Shown here: one piece after another, positions 47,992 to 58,551 of the stretch
How the letters are laid out: each line of letters begins with the position of its first letter
Position numbering within the stretch: position 1 is the first letter of the stretch
Source of the DNA: Mesonia hippocampi
Lineage (GTDB): Bacteria > Bacteroidota > Bacteroidia > Flavobacteriales > Flavobacteriaceae
Reading direction: 5' to 3'
Assembly: GCF_014197445.1 (NCBI RefSeq)
Contig: NZ_JACIFO010000001.1
Span: 124,001-188,000 of the forward strand
DNA length: 64,000 nt
Notes under the pieces: model-generated
Databases searched by the model: none
Told to the model about the DNA's origin: nothing
The model's input: only the letters and a program-made list of their open reading frames with translations
Position numbers and translations under genes: made by a program

Positions 47992-50900
47992 ATGATGAAA
48001 AAATTACTTTTTATTATTTGTTTAATTTTAATGAATTGGGCAAATGCCCAAAAAAATCAAAAATCTCTTATTGAAAAAACTGAACAAGAGATTTCTAATT
48101 ATATTACTGAAAAAATTGAGAATTATAAACTTTCAGAAAAAATTCTTCAGGAAATCAGAAACAATATTCAACAAGAAAGTGATATTACAGAAGAAACGCA
48201 ATTAAAAACGACTATTCGAGAAGCTGCAGAATATTATAAAAAACACTTGCTTCGTGTTGAGTTTTTTGAAGAATATCCTGAAAAAAGAAAAAATTATAAA
48301 AACCAAGCTTCTCAACGCATACTTCAAGTATGTAGTAATGGGGGATTTGAAAGTGGTTTAGGACAATATACATTCACTCAAGCTATTCTATCTTCTCCAT
48401 CCAATACGGGTAGTGTAAACATTAATACTGGGAGTTCAAATTTTGTACCTTTGGCACCATCAGCATTGAACAGTTTAACAGGTTATGCAACTCCCGTTAG
48501 TTCTGGAACTGATCCTTCTGTATCTGTTTCCCGAGTACTTAATGGGAACAGAGCTGTTCGGTTAAATAATACGTTAGGTACATTTGGACAAATTCATATT
48601 ACTACTATGTCCCGGAATTTTGTAGTTAATGAGAATTATTTTAATTTTAATTATTCATTAATCCTTGAAAATCCTGGTGGTCACAATTCACAAGAACAAC
48701 CTTTTTTTGTTATTAGGGTGTATGACCAAAACGACAATATACTTCGTCAAGTGAGCACTTTTTCTAATCCTGATGATTGTGTTTTTAACAGTTTTAACCC
48801 TTCTGGCGATGCCACCCGTTTATATACAGGGTGGGTATGTGATCGTATAGATGTTTCCGATTTTATGGGGCAGAATGTTCGAGTTGAATTTATTATAGCA
48901 GATTGTAGTAAGGGAGGGCATTGGGGTAAGGTATATATTGATGATCTTTGTGGATCTAACTGTGCTAATCCGTTAAGTGGAAGTATTAATTTAAATTCTA
49001 TTCCAACAATTGATTGTCCTACACAGGATATTACCATTTGTGGTACATATACCCTTCCAAACCAATCTGTTTATGATAACATTAGTTTAGCCATTACCAA
49101 AAATGGTAATATTATTAATAATATACCTTTTCCTACTGTACATACACCAAATTCTTCTGGAGGTACTTATTGTTTTGATGTTCCTTTATCTCTTTTTGGT
49201 TCTAATCCCAACGGAAATTTTGAATTTGAAGTGCAAGGGAATTTTACAAGAATATGTGGAGGAATCAATGGGAACTATAGCCTTGATCCTATTTTTGATC
49301 TTTCGGCTAATGATACAGGACCTGATGTCAGTTTTATAGATTGCATTACGGCAAATGATGATGTAAAAACTTTTACTACTTGTTCTTCTCATGCTTTTTC
49401 TGTATTAGATAACGATACTGTTTTTGGTAACCCTGCAATTCCTAATAATATTATATTTGGAGTAGTACTTTTCTTACCTCAGGGAATAACTTTTAATAGA
49501 TCTACTGGAGTTGTGAATATTTCTTCTGCTGTATCTCCAGGAACCTATTCTTTTAATTATACAATATGTAATAGAAATAATCTATCACATTGTGACACTG
49601 CAACAGTAACTCTTACCATATTACCACCAAATATTACCGCCAATAATGATGATTTTACTTTTTTCCCTATAAATAGTTGTGAAGGAGGTACTATAAATGG
49701 CATCAGTAGAAATGATACTTTTTGTGGAAATCCTGTTTTTAACTCTCTCAACACATACTCCTATTCTATTATAAATGATGGTGGACTATCTGGTGTAAGT
49801 ATTTTTCCATTAAATGGGATTATATCAGTTCCGCCTAGTATGCCAGGGACATATATTATAACCTATGAATTATGTCATAACTTTACAGGCATTTGCGATA
49901 CAGCACAAGTAACTATTCAAGTTAATTATGGAGTAACTCCAGAATTTAGTTTTCTAACTGAAATATGTAAAGGTAATGATGTCCCAGAGTTACCACTGGT
50001 GTCCGATAATGAAATTAGTGGTACATGGAGTCCTGCCCTTATTGATAATCAAAATTCGGGAACTTATACTTTTACTCCTGATGAAGATTGTGCTGAAACT
50101 ATAGCTGTAACAGTTACCGTTATAGAGGAATGTGGTCTGTTTTTAGAATGGGGGGGAGAAGTAGGTTGTCAAGAAGGTAACTTCGAACCAATTAACTTTG
50201 ACTATGAAGACATTGAAGATGCTCCTTGCCTCCGTGTTTGCGGAAACAGCTCTACAGTTTATACTATTACAGGGAACACGGGTAATATAACTTCGGTAGA
50301 TTGGATTGTTTCTGGAGGTACTGTTAGTTCAATTACAGGTAATGGAACTACCGCTGAAATAGAATGGGATACCAATCCTTCAGGTTTTATAAAAGTCAAA
50401 ATAATTTTACAAGACGGTTCAGAGATAACAATGGAACGATGTATTGAAAAATTACAGCCCCCAACTGCTTATTTCGAGGTTGTGCCTTTTTCCGGAGATG
50501 AAGAAGAAATAACCGTGTGTGCTGAGACAGGAATTGTTTTTAATAATTTAAGTACGACTAATAATGGCCATGGAGATCTATATTACAATTGGGATTTCGG
50601 TAACGGAGATATATCAAATGAATTTGAACCTACCCATACATACCAAACCCCGGGGGTTTATGAGGTTACTTTACAAGTATTTAATGGATGTAGCTGCATG
50701 GTTGAATATACCTTAGAAGTAACTGTAACAAAACCTTTCCCTCCTATTTCCTGTCCGGGAGTGGTTTGTGAAGGAGCACTCGTTACTTATTCCCTTCCTA
50801 TTGACGCTTGCCTTATAGATTGGCAAATCATAGGCGGTGAAGTAGTTTGGCAAAATGACAACTCAGTATCCGTACATTGGAATCAAGTAGATGAAGATGG

Positions 50901-53900
50901 AGTGGGATACGTTAGTGCATCTTCTACAGAATGTGGAAATTGCACCACATCTGCTAAAGTACCAGTAGTACAAAGCCGCGGAACCATAAAAGGACCAGAG
51001 ACTATTTGCGCCGGAGAGCAAGGGCAATATTCTTTACCCCAATGGCCTACAACCGATTATTCTTGGAGTTTTAAAAACAATACTATTGGAGCGTCGTTAA
51101 GATCAACAAATCAACGTAACGAAATTATTGTGCAAACCAATTTTTCAGGAACCGTAACCTTAGTATGTAATTATGAAAATACGCTGTTAGGCTGTGGAGG
51201 TAAGGCAGAGTTTGATATAGAAGTCAAGCCCTTTTTATCCTTAGCAGGAAATATTTCTGATCTATGTGTAAATGATACTGCTTTAATAGAGTTTATAGAT
51301 GAAACCGGTAACACTATTTACAATGTAGACTGGCTTATATCTGGTCCTAATGGGTTTTCACAGAATGGAAATAGTTCTCCTGTATCTGTTACTTTACCTG
51401 AGAGTGGAACGTATGTAGTTGATATATTATCAGACCTGTATTGTGCTAGTAATATGAAAATAGAAGTAGATGGTCCTTCTGAGACCCCAGATGCCATTAA
51501 CGGTCCTACTACAGTATGTCCTGGTGTGCCAGAGACATACTCGGTAGTTGTTCCTCAAGGGAGCACCGCTCATTGGAGTGTCACGAACGGAGAAATTTTG
51601 GGTTCGCCTACCGGGTCTGAAATTGATGTAAATTTCAACCCAAGTGCTACTTTAGAGGTTGAAGTTTGGTTGAAAGATGATTCAGAGTGTTCTTCCGATA
51701 CCTTTACATTACCTGTTCAGACGGAAACCGTAGATTTGTCGTTTACTGCGGGTGCTACACAAGTATGTGGAAGTAGTTATGAAATTTATGAAGTAACCGA
51801 TACCACGGCTGAAACTTATAATTGGGAAATTATCCCTCCCTCAGCAGGAAGTATAGAAAGCGGTCAAAACACCAACCAAATTTATGTCTTATGGAATCAA
51901 GCGGCTTTAAGCAATGTCCAAGTAAAAGTGAATGCACGAAAATGTCAGGTGTTTTTTGATAATTCTCAAACTGTTGATATTATTCAATCTCCTCAAATAA
52001 GTATAAATGGGAATGTAGATGCGTGTACAAACCAGCCTGCCAACTTTAATGTTGTACTGCCTTCAGGGGCTAGTTTTACAGATATTACTTGGGATTTTGG
52101 AGATGGCACTACTGAAGGTCCTATTACTAACGCAACCGACATATCTCACACGTATAAAGCTCCTCTTTCAGCTAGTACAACATACACCGTAACTGCTAGG
52201 GTTACCGGAGTAAATGGCTGTACGATGGCTTCAACAGCTTCTTATACCGTTACGGTATCACCGTCCCCGATAATTACGATTACGCCCAGAACGGTAAGTG
52301 CCTGTGAAGATGACTCAGATACAACAATGGTTGTAAATCAACAAGGAGGATTTGCAGCTACCGATGCTATTCAATGGTATAAAAATGGCGCAATTGTGCC
52401 AGGAGCTACTAGTCCCACTCTAGATGTAGTTAATAATGCAGGTAACTATCACGCTGAAGTTACCAACACCTACGGATGCACCTCTAGTACACGAAATTTA
52501 GAGATTTACGATTGTGGCCAGGGAGAAATACCTGTATGTAGAGGATTTGATTTTGATAATTTTGCTTATAATACGACTAACTCTGCTTGTGGAGAAATTA
52601 CCATAAATATAACCAATATAGGAGGTAGTTATGTTAATGCATATTTCTCCGATTTTCCTCAAGGGGCTACGGTGGTTAGTATAAATAATCCAACTCAGTT
52701 GGTTTTAGGAGATTTAACACCAGGAATTTGGAGAGCAAGGTTAGCCATTACTTATATTAATACAAGTGGGAATCAGGAAACCTGTGGGAAATGGTTAGAC
52801 TTTGTCATCCCTTATGCAACTGGGTTAAAATACAACATTTCTTGTGCTGGAAATGGACAATACGATGTAAACCTATTAGATCATTCAGAATATCATCCAG
52901 ATGAACCGCCCACCCAATTTGACTTTACCACAGACGGGGGTATTTCTTGGCAAAGCGGAACAACCATAAATGGCGTAGCGCAATTGAATACGCAATTAGC
53001 TCCCGGCACGTATCAAGTAGGTATTCGTGTTTCCAACGGCAAGCCTGCCTGCGAAGCATACGAAACCATCACTTTACCCGCATTGCCCGATGCGAGCTTT
53101 AACTTTATTGCAGGTTGCGAAAATAAATCGGTCCAGTTTGACGCCCTAGCTAATGATCCTGACTTATCCTACGAATGGGTGTTTGTCGACGGAGCCACCA
53201 ATCTCCAGCAAGACCCTGTAAAATCTTTGAATTCAGGAGTCGTCAATCAAGTTGCGTTAACCGTTACCAATAAATACGGATGTTATTCTTCTAGCTCACA
53301 ATTAGTCAATGTAACCCAAGTCAATATGGGTGGTTTTTTTCAAAAGAGCCCTGAAACTGCCTGTGAAGGGGAGACCATAACTTTAAGTTTCAATAACACT
53401 TCTTTTGGTGTACCTGATTCGTTTGAATGGTATAAAGATAAAGTCACACCAAGTCCTTATGCGATAACCACATCTCCTACGCTCAACGTAACCGAAAACG
53501 GACAGTATTTTGCTTTTATAACTGATAATAATGGTTGTAAAACTTATGATATAGATCCCATAAGTGTCAGTTTTATAAAAGCACCTACGCCACCAGTCAT
53601 TTCCGGGCAGCCAGTAGTCTGCAACGAAGGTGCTATTGGCCTAAGCATTCCTAAAAACGATAATTTGGAGTATACTTGGTACCGTAATAATGTGTTGCAA
53701 ACCCAGTGGAATAATCAACATGAGATTACTGATTATCAAAAGCCTGGGACTTACCACTATACCGTAGAAGCCACGGTCACCATCAATGGTGTTTCGTGTA
53801 CCGGACCGGCAGGGAATTTTACCGTAAATGTGGTCAACCCGCCGGCACAACCCGAGATTAGAGTAAATATCCTTTCTTGTTCGCCTTATCAAGTAGAGGT

Positions 53901-54915
53901 GTTTGTAGATAATCCACAGCCAGGAGTAGCGTATTATTGGAGTAATGGCGATACTGGGGCGCAAGCAGTAATTACACACGATGGGCCAATACGGGTACGG
54001 GCAGAAGTAAACAATTGTTCAGCCTCGGCTCAGATCGATTTACCTACCGATTTAGAGGCACTAGCATGGATTTTCCCTACTGGTTGCTATGTTTCTTGTG
54101 GAGGTGATTTTGCTGAAGGCTATTTGATAGGACCTCTTGATGGATTTGACAGATGGGAATGGAGAAGAAATCAACAAATTGTAACACAAGGAGTAGGAGC
54201 TGTACAGCCCTTGGTGAGTCAGGATATTTATGTAGGGAGTAGTTACTCTTTATACTTGCAGGACAATTGCTCGTTAGATATTGGTAGTATGGAAATGGAG
54301 TATGGAGATTGTAATAGTTGTAATATTAACCTAAACAATTGGCAGATTCACTGCCTAAACATCAATGGCAATTGGGTATATGAAATTCATATCGATTTTA
54401 CCAATAATTATGGTGTGCCAGTAGGAATTAACCTGTTTACTTCCAATCCCAACGGTTATTTTACACAAAGTTCTGCTTTGTTACCGTCAGGAAATTCAGG
54501 TCAAGTGTTTTACTTTTATACCCATTTCGGATTTTCTGGTGGGATATTGGATATCTCAGTTACGGGGCAAGGACCAGAAAATATAGAATGTCATACCAAT
54601 ATATCATTTAATTTACCACAATGCCCAATACCATCGCCTACGCCTCGACCAGCGCCAAAACAGCCCATTATCATAGAAGTAGCACCTAATCCTGCTCCAA
54701 AATATACCACCATATATTATGAATTGCCCGAAAACCCAGAAGAATACCAGATAACCCTTACAGATCTTTCAGGGAAAGCCCTGATAACAAAACAACCTAG
54801 AGAGATAACAGGGCAATTGGTATTGGATTGTAGCCCTTTACAAGCTGCCACCTATTATGTAGTGTTGCAAAAACACGGACGTACCATGACCGCTGTAAAA
54901 CTTATTGTAGAATAA
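47992..54915 (+). CDS. Giant secreted PKD/Ig-like surface protein with T9SS type A sorting domain
   Basis: About 2,307 residues from ATG 47992; upstream TTG codons are less likely. Signal peptide (KKLLFIICLILMNWANA), then a helical stretch (about 22-100), a carbohydrate-binding-like jelly-roll region (about 110-330), and many Ig/PKD-like domains, e.g. YYNWDFGNGD near 865 and ITWDFGDGTT near 1367. The end (about 2225-2307: PIIIEVAPNPAPKYTTIYYE...ALITKQ...GRTMTAVKLIVE) is a T9SS C-terminal domain, so the protein is exported by the Por/Gld system to the cell surface. An adhesin or matrix role is probable. It is first in an operon with two smaller T9SS cargo genes. Confidence 0.85.
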   Translation: MMKKLLFIICLILMNWANAQKNQKSLIEKTEQEISNYITEKIENYKLSEKILQEIRNNIQQESDITEETQLKTTIREAAEYYKKHLLRVEFFEEYPEKRKNYKNQASQRILQVCSNGGFESGLGQYTFTQAILSSPSNTGSVNINTGSSNFVPLAPSALNSLTGYATPVSSGTDPSVSVSRVLNGNRAVRLNNTLGTFGQIHITTMSRNFVVNENYFNFNYSLILENPGGHNSQEQPFFVIRVYDQNDNILRQVSTFSNPDDCVFNSFNPSGDATRLYTGWVCDRIDVSDFMGQNVRVEFIIADCSKGGHWGKVYIDDLCGSNCANPLSGSINLNSIPTIDCPTQDITICGTYTLPNQSVYDNISLAITKNGNIINNIPFPTVHTPNSSGGTYCFDVPLSLFGSNPNGNFEFEVQGNFTRICGGINGNYSLDPIFDLSANDTGPDVSFIDCITANDDVKTFTTCSSHAFSVLDNDTVFGNPAIPNNIIFGVVLFLPQGITFNRSTGVVNISSAVSPGTYSFNYTICNRNNLSHCDTATVTLTILPPNITANNDDFTFFPINSCEGGTINGISRNDTFCGNPVFNSLNTYSYSIINDGGLSGVSIFPLNGIISVPPSMPGTYIITYELCHNFTGICDTAQVTIQVNYGVTPEFSFLTEICKGNDVPELPLVSDNEISGTWSPALIDNQNSGTYTFTPDEDCAETIAVTVTVIEECGLFLEWGGEVGCQEGNFEPINFDYEDIEDAPCLRVCGNSSTVYTITGNTGNITSVDWIVSGGTVSSITGNGTTAEIEWDTNPSGFIKVKIILQDGSEITMERCIEKLQPPTAYFEVVPFSGDEEEITVCAETGIVFNNLSTTNNGHGDLYYNWDFGNGDISNEFEPTHTYQTPGVYEVTLQVFNGCSCMVEYTLEVTVTKPFPPISCPGVVCEGALVTYSLPIDACLIDWQIIGGEVVWQNDNSVSVHWNQVDEDGVGYVSASSTECGNCTTSAKVPVVQSRGTIKGPETICAGEQGQYSLPQWPTTDYSWSFKNNTIGASLRSTNQRNEIIVQTNFSGTVTLVCNYENTLLGCGGKAEFDIEVKPFLSLAGNISDLCVNDTALIEFIDETGNTIYNVDWLISGPNGFSQNGNSSPVSVTLPESGTYVVDILSDLYCASNMKIEVDGPSETPDAINGPTTVCPGVPETYSVVVPQGSTAHWSVTNGEILGSPTGSEIDVNFNPSATLEVEVWLKDDSECSSDTFTLPVQTETVDLSFTAGATQVCGSSYEIYEVTDTTAETYNWEIIPPSAGSIESGQNTNQIYVLWNQAALSNVQVKVNARKCQVFFDNSQTVDIIQSPQISINGNVDACTNQPANFNVVLPSGASFTDITWDFGDGTTEGPITNATDISHTYKAPLSASTTYTVTARVTGVNGCTMASTASYTVTVSPSPIITITPRTVSACEDDSDTTMVVNQQGGFAATDAIQWYKNGAIVPGATSPTLDVVNNAGNYHAEVTNTYGCTSSTRNLEIYDCGQGEIPVCRGFDFDNFAYNTTNSACGEITINITNIGGSYVNAYFSDFPQGATVVSINNPTQLVLGDLTPGIWRARLAITYINTSGNQETCGKWLDFVIPYATGLKYNISCAGNGQYDVNLLDHSEYHPDEPPTQFDFTTDGGISWQSGTTINGVAQLNTQLAPGTYQVGIRVSNGKPACEAYETITLPALPDASFNFIAGCENKSVQFDALANDPDLSYEWVFVDGATNLQQDPVKSLNSGVVNQVALTVTNKYGCYSSSSQLVNVTQVNMGGFFQKSPETACEGETITLSFNNTSFGVPDSFEWYKDKVTPSPYAITTSPTLNVTENGQYFAFITDNNGCKTYDIDPISVSFIKAPTPPVISGQPVVCNEGAIGLSIPKNDNLEYTWYRNNVLQTQWNNQHEITDYQKPGTYHYTVEATVTINGVSCTGPAGNFTVNVVNPPAQPEIRVNILSCSPYQVEVFVDNPQPGVAYYWSNGDTGAQAVITHDGPIRVRAEVNNCSASAQIDLPTDLEALAWIFPTGCYVSCGGDFAEGYLIGPLDGFDRWEWRRNQQIVTQGVGAVQPLVSQDIYVGSSYSLYLQDNCSLDIGSMEMEYGDCNSCNINLNNWQIHCLNINGNWVYEIHIDFTNNYGVPVGINLFTSNPNGYFTQSSALLPSGNSGQVFYFYTHFGFSGGILDISVTGQGPENIECHTNISFNLPQCPIPSPTPRPAPKQPIIIEVAPNPAPKYTTIYYELPENPEEYQITLTDLSGKALITKQPREITGQLVLDCSPLQAATYYVVLQKHGRTMTAVKLIVE

Positions 54916-54942
54916 AGAACAATTTAATAAAAAACAATCTTT

Positions 54943-56709
54943 ATGAAAAAACTATTTTATCTTTTTGCTCAACATAAAAAAAAATTATTGTTTATAAGCT
55001 TTTTATATACGTTGAGTGTTCCAGCTCAACAAAAAAGTTGGCAATGGATTAAACAAGGTGGGGCAAGTATAGAAGATGAAACCGAAGAGGCTTACGATAT
55101 CGCCACTGATAACGACCGAAATGTATATGCAGTTTCGGCTATGGGAATTTATAATCTTAAGATAGACGGAAATATCAAAACCTTTTACGGTTCTCCCGCA
55201 GGTACAAAAGGTGATTATGCTTTAGCAAGCTTTGCTTGTGATGGTAGTTACCGTTGGTCCAAGATTATTGGCGGAAAAAATGATGAAACACCCCCGGTTA
55301 TTGAAACCGATGCTAATGGATTTCTGTATATGGCAGGTAAGTTTAATTCCTGTGATGAAAATGAGCCATTCAAATATCCGGCCCGTATAGAAAACGATAC
55401 CATCTTAGATCAGACTTATTCAAGCTGTAGCCTGATGTTTTTAACCAAATATGATAAAGATGGTACTATGTTATGGTTTAAACAGCCGATGCCCCCTTCC
55501 GATGGTTCTTTAGCCTTCGTCCATACTGATTCCGGCGGCCTTGTTGCCACGGGTAATGGTGATCTCCATTGGCTGGTCCGTATCCCACAGGGCACTTATG
55601 CCAATGGAGCCTATACCAATAACCAACTTGGTGACACCTGGCATATTTTAAAATATGATAGTAATGGAAACTTTTTAGGAGGAACTTATTTAGATATGCA
55701 ATTAACAGGAACTGCATGGTCCTCTTTAAAAATGTACAGAAACCCTTATAACGGTCATTACTATTTTACAGGAAGTAGGGAGCCGAATTCCTCAGCAATA
55801 ATAGGCGGTCAACAAGTTACCGGCTCACTTTATTTTGCCAGTTTTGATGTTCAAGGTAATTTTAAATGGCTCCGGCAGAACACCTATAACCAAGCTATAG
55901 GGTGCAATATATACGGGCTAGATTTTGATAACCAAAACAATATTTACATAGGGGGAGTTTTTTTAGGTTTTGGTTATGATACCTTTTTAGGACAGAATAT
56001 TTCTGAACAGATTGTTCCAAGTTATGTGATGAAAACCAACCCTGATGCTACACAAGTAGATTGGTTTTCTTATTACACCACAAGTTCAGGTTCAGGTTGG
56101 GCCAATGGAGACATAAAGTTAAAAAATAACACCCTTTTTTTAACTAATCAAGCTGGGAAACAACTTACGTGGGGCAATCAAACTGTCAACATCAATAATT
56201 CAGGAGAAGGTACAGAAGTTCTTTTAGCAACTTTCGATAAAACTACAGGAGCCTGTACTGGTCTTGATTTTATAGCTGGGAACAATGGTCATCCCGATAG
56301 GGGTTCTGCCCTTGCCATTGATGCTAATGGGGATGTCCTCATCGGCGGGCAGTTTGAACACACCCTTTATGATAGCAACGGTGGGCAGGTAATGAATCCT
56401 AACCCATCCAATACCAACTTTTTTATCGCTAAATATGCACTGGAGCCTTGTCCAGAATTAGGCACAAATACCTGGAAAACGCAAAGTATAAAACTATGGC
56501 CTAACCCGGCAAACCGCGAAATACATATCTCGGTGTTGGCGCCTAGCAGTTACCGTATGTACACTATCACCGGCCAACTGGTCAAAGAGGGAAAACTTAA
56601 CACTGGTAAAAACAGCCTCAACCTACAAGAGCTCCCTTCCGGACTTTATCTCATTGAAACCACCAATCAACAGGGCAACAAACAGGTTAAAAAAATCGTA
56701 AAAGAGTAA
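54943..56709 (+). CDS. Secreted beta-propeller-like T9SS cargo protein A
   Basis: 588 residues. Signal region (KKKLLFISFLYTLSVPAQQ), then a body starting WQWIKQGGAS with repeats such as ASFACDGSYRWSKIIGG, NIYIGGVFLGFGYDTFLGQ and LAIDANGDVLIGGQF, typical of SBBP-like propeller blades. The C-terminal 75 residues (IKLWPNPANREIHISV...GKNSLNLQELPSGLYLIETT...KQVKKIVKE) are a T9SS type A sorting domain. It lies 27 bp after the giant gene and 5 bp before a full paralogue. Confidence 0.82.
   Translation: MKKLFYLFAQHKKKLLFISFLYTLSVPAQQKSWQWIKQGGASIEDETEEAYDIATDNDRNVYAVSAMGIYNLKIDGNIKTFYGSPAGTKGDYALASFACDGSYRWSKIIGGKNDETPPVIETDANGFLYMAGKFNSCDENEPFKYPARIENDTILDQTYSSCSLMFLTKYDKDGTMLWFKQPMPPSDGSLAFVHTDSGGLVATGNGDLHWLVRIPQGTYANGAYTNNQLGDTWHILKYDSNGNFLGGTYLDMQLTGTAWSSLKMYRNPYNGHYYFTGSREPNSSAIIGGQQVTGSLYFASFDVQGNFKWLRQNTYNQAIGCNIYGLDFDNQNNIYIGGVFLGFGYDTFLGQNISEQIVPSYVMKTNPDATQVDWFSYYTTSSGSGWANGDIKLKNNTLFLTNQAGKQLTWGNQTVNINNSGEGTEVLLATFDKTTGACTGLDFIAGNNGHPDRGSALAIDANGDVLIGGQFEHTLYDSNGGQVMNPNPSNTNFFIAKYALEPCPELGTNTWKTQSIKLWPNPANREIHISVLAPSSYRMYTITGQLVKEGKLNTGKNSLNLQELPSGLYLIETTNQQGNKQVKKIVKE
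56398..56709 (+). repeat. Near-identical 3' segment shared by the two T9SS paralogues (copy 1; copy 2 at 58167-58478)
   Basis: About 312 bp differ at only a few positions, including one codon change (Thr ACT to Ile ATT) and two silent ones (TCC/TCT, TAT/TAC). This contrasts with many differences upstream, suggesting recent gene conversion or duplication of the sorting-domain end. Confidence 0.8.
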
Positions 56710-56714
56710 AACTT

Positions 56715-58478
56715 ATGAAACCAATTTATATAGTCACTTTTCTGATGTTAGTGTTGAGTAGTTCTATAACTGCCCAACAAAAACAATGGCAATGGATTAA
56801 ACAAGGTGGGGCAAGTTCCACTACTGATAATACCATTGACCCAGAAGAGGTTTACGATATCGCCACAGATAGCGACCGCAATGTTTATGTGCTCTCCCCC
56901 ATAGGATACCTTAACCCACAGATAGACGGCCACCAAAAAAATTACTACGGCGGGGGCAATGATGTACAAAACGATTATGCCCTCGCAAGTTTTGCCTGTG
57001 ATGGCAGTTACCGGTGGTCCAAGATCATTGGCGGAAGAGGATATGAACCAGCACCCTATATTGAGACCGACAACAACAATAATCTCTATATAGCAGGGAG
57101 CTCTTACCGTTGTGATGGGCAGAATTATCCTTTTCGGATAGAGAATGACACTATCCTTTCCAATAATACCTATCAAGATTGTAGCCTGGGTTACATTACC
57201 AAATTTGATAAAAATGGTACTATGCTTTGGTTTGAACAACCTATGGACAGAGATAGCACTTCTACTTTGGGAGGTGGTGCCAATAAATTCACTTCTTTTA
57301 ACACGGCCATTGATAAAAGTACGAGCATCATTTACTGGCTGACCTATATCCCTCCTGGTTCTTACGACAATGGAAATTATGTAAATACTAGACCTGGGAA
57401 CACCTATCATATTTTTAAATATGATGCCAACGGTAATTTTCTTGGTGCTGTGTATTTAGATATACAATTAACGGGAATTGCGGGAAACTATTTAAAAATG
57501 TATAGAAACCCCAACAATGGGAATTACTATTTTACCGGAAGGAGATTTGATAATGGAAACCAACCTAGTACTGCTACTATAGGGGGGCAACAAGTTTCCG
57601 GTTCGCTTTATCTGGCCTGTTTTAACCCACAGGGGGACTTTCAATGGCTACGGCAAAATACCTATAACCAAGGTGTAGGAACCATTATATATGGACTTGA
57701 TTTTGATAACCAGAATAATATTTATATGGGGGGGGTTTTTTTAGGTTTTGGTTACGATACCTTTTTGGGCCAAAGCGTACCGGAACAAATTGTTCCCCGT
57801 TTTGTCATGAAAACCAACCCTGATGCCACACAGGTAGATTGGTTTTCTACTGATTCTCAGGGGTTCGTTTCCAAGGCAGGCTTTAGAATGAAGAATGATG
57901 TGGTCGCTTTTACTGCAGGGGCCGGAAGGACAAATTTTACCTGGGGAAATAAATCAATATCCATTACCAGTGATGGGACTTTTGAGCCATTACTGGCATT
58001 TTTTGATAAAGATACCGGGGAAACCCTTGAGCTTACCTTTATCCCCGGCAACCCAGGAAACTCGGACAATGGGACAGCTCTTGATATCGATGCTAATGGT
58101 GACGTCCTGTTGGGAGGTGCCTTAAAACACACCCTTTATGATGCCAACGGCGGGCAGGTGATGAACCCCAACCCTTCCAATACCAACTTTTTTATCGCTA
58201 AATATGCACTGGAGCCTTGTCCAGAATTAGGCACAAATACCTGGAAAACGCAAAGTATAAAACTATGGCCTAACCCGGCAAACCGCGAAATACATATCTC
58301 GGTGTTGGCGCCTAGCAGTTACCGTATGTACATTATCACCGGCCAACTGGTCAAAGAGGGAAAACTTAACACTGGTAAAAACAGCCTCAACCTACAAGAG
58401 CTCCCTTCTGGACTTTACCTCATTGAAACCACCAATCAACAGGGCAACAAACAGGTTAAAAAAATCGTAAAAGAGTAA
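56715..58478 (+). CDS. Secreted beta-propeller-like T9SS cargo protein B (tandem paralogue)
   Basis: 587 residues, alignable to its upstream neighbour over the whole length: signal peptide (IVTFLMLVLSSSITAQ), WQWIKQGGASS, ASFACDGSYRWSKIIGG, FLGFGYDTFLGQ and an almost identical T9SS tail. The N-terminal and middle parts have diverged clearly, the last 100 codons hardly at all. Third gene of the T9SS operon; no terminator is obvious after it. Confidence 0.82.
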   Translation: MKPIYIVTFLMLVLSSSITAQQKQWQWIKQGGASSTTDNTIDPEEVYDIATDSDRNVYVLSPIGYLNPQIDGHQKNYYGGGNDVQNDYALASFACDGSYRWSKIIGGRGYEPAPYIETDNNNNLYIAGSSYRCDGQNYPFRIENDTILSNNTYQDCSLGYITKFDKNGTMLWFEQPMDRDSTSTLGGGANKFTSFNTAIDKSTSIIYWLTYIPPGSYDNGNYVNTRPGNTYHIFKYDANGNFLGAVYLDIQLTGIAGNYLKMYRNPNNGNYYFTGRRFDNGNQPSTATIGGQQVSGSLYLACFNPQGDFQWLRQNTYNQGVGTIIYGLDFDNQNNIYMGGVFLGFGYDTFLGQSVPEQIVPRFVMKTNPDATQVDWFSTDSQGFVSKAGFRMKNDVVAFTAGAGRTNFTWGNKSISITSDGTFEPLLAFFDKDTGETLELTFIPGNPGNSDNGTALDIDANGDVLLGGALKHTLYDANGGQVMNPNPSNTNFFIAKYALEPCPELGTNTWKTQSIKLWPNPANREIHISVLAPSSYRMYIITGQLVKEGKLNTGKNSLNLQELPSGLYLIETTNQQGNKQVKKIVKE

Positions 58479-58551
58479 AGTATAGATGTGGCTTTTTTAT
58501 TACGTTAAGTTTATTTTTCGGGTAAAGAAAACGAGCGAGAATTTAAAATTT

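Noticed and set aside
53641-53979. Leftward 112-codon frame in the giant T9SS gene
   Set aside because: Antisense shadow; the composition is unlike neighbouring proteins.
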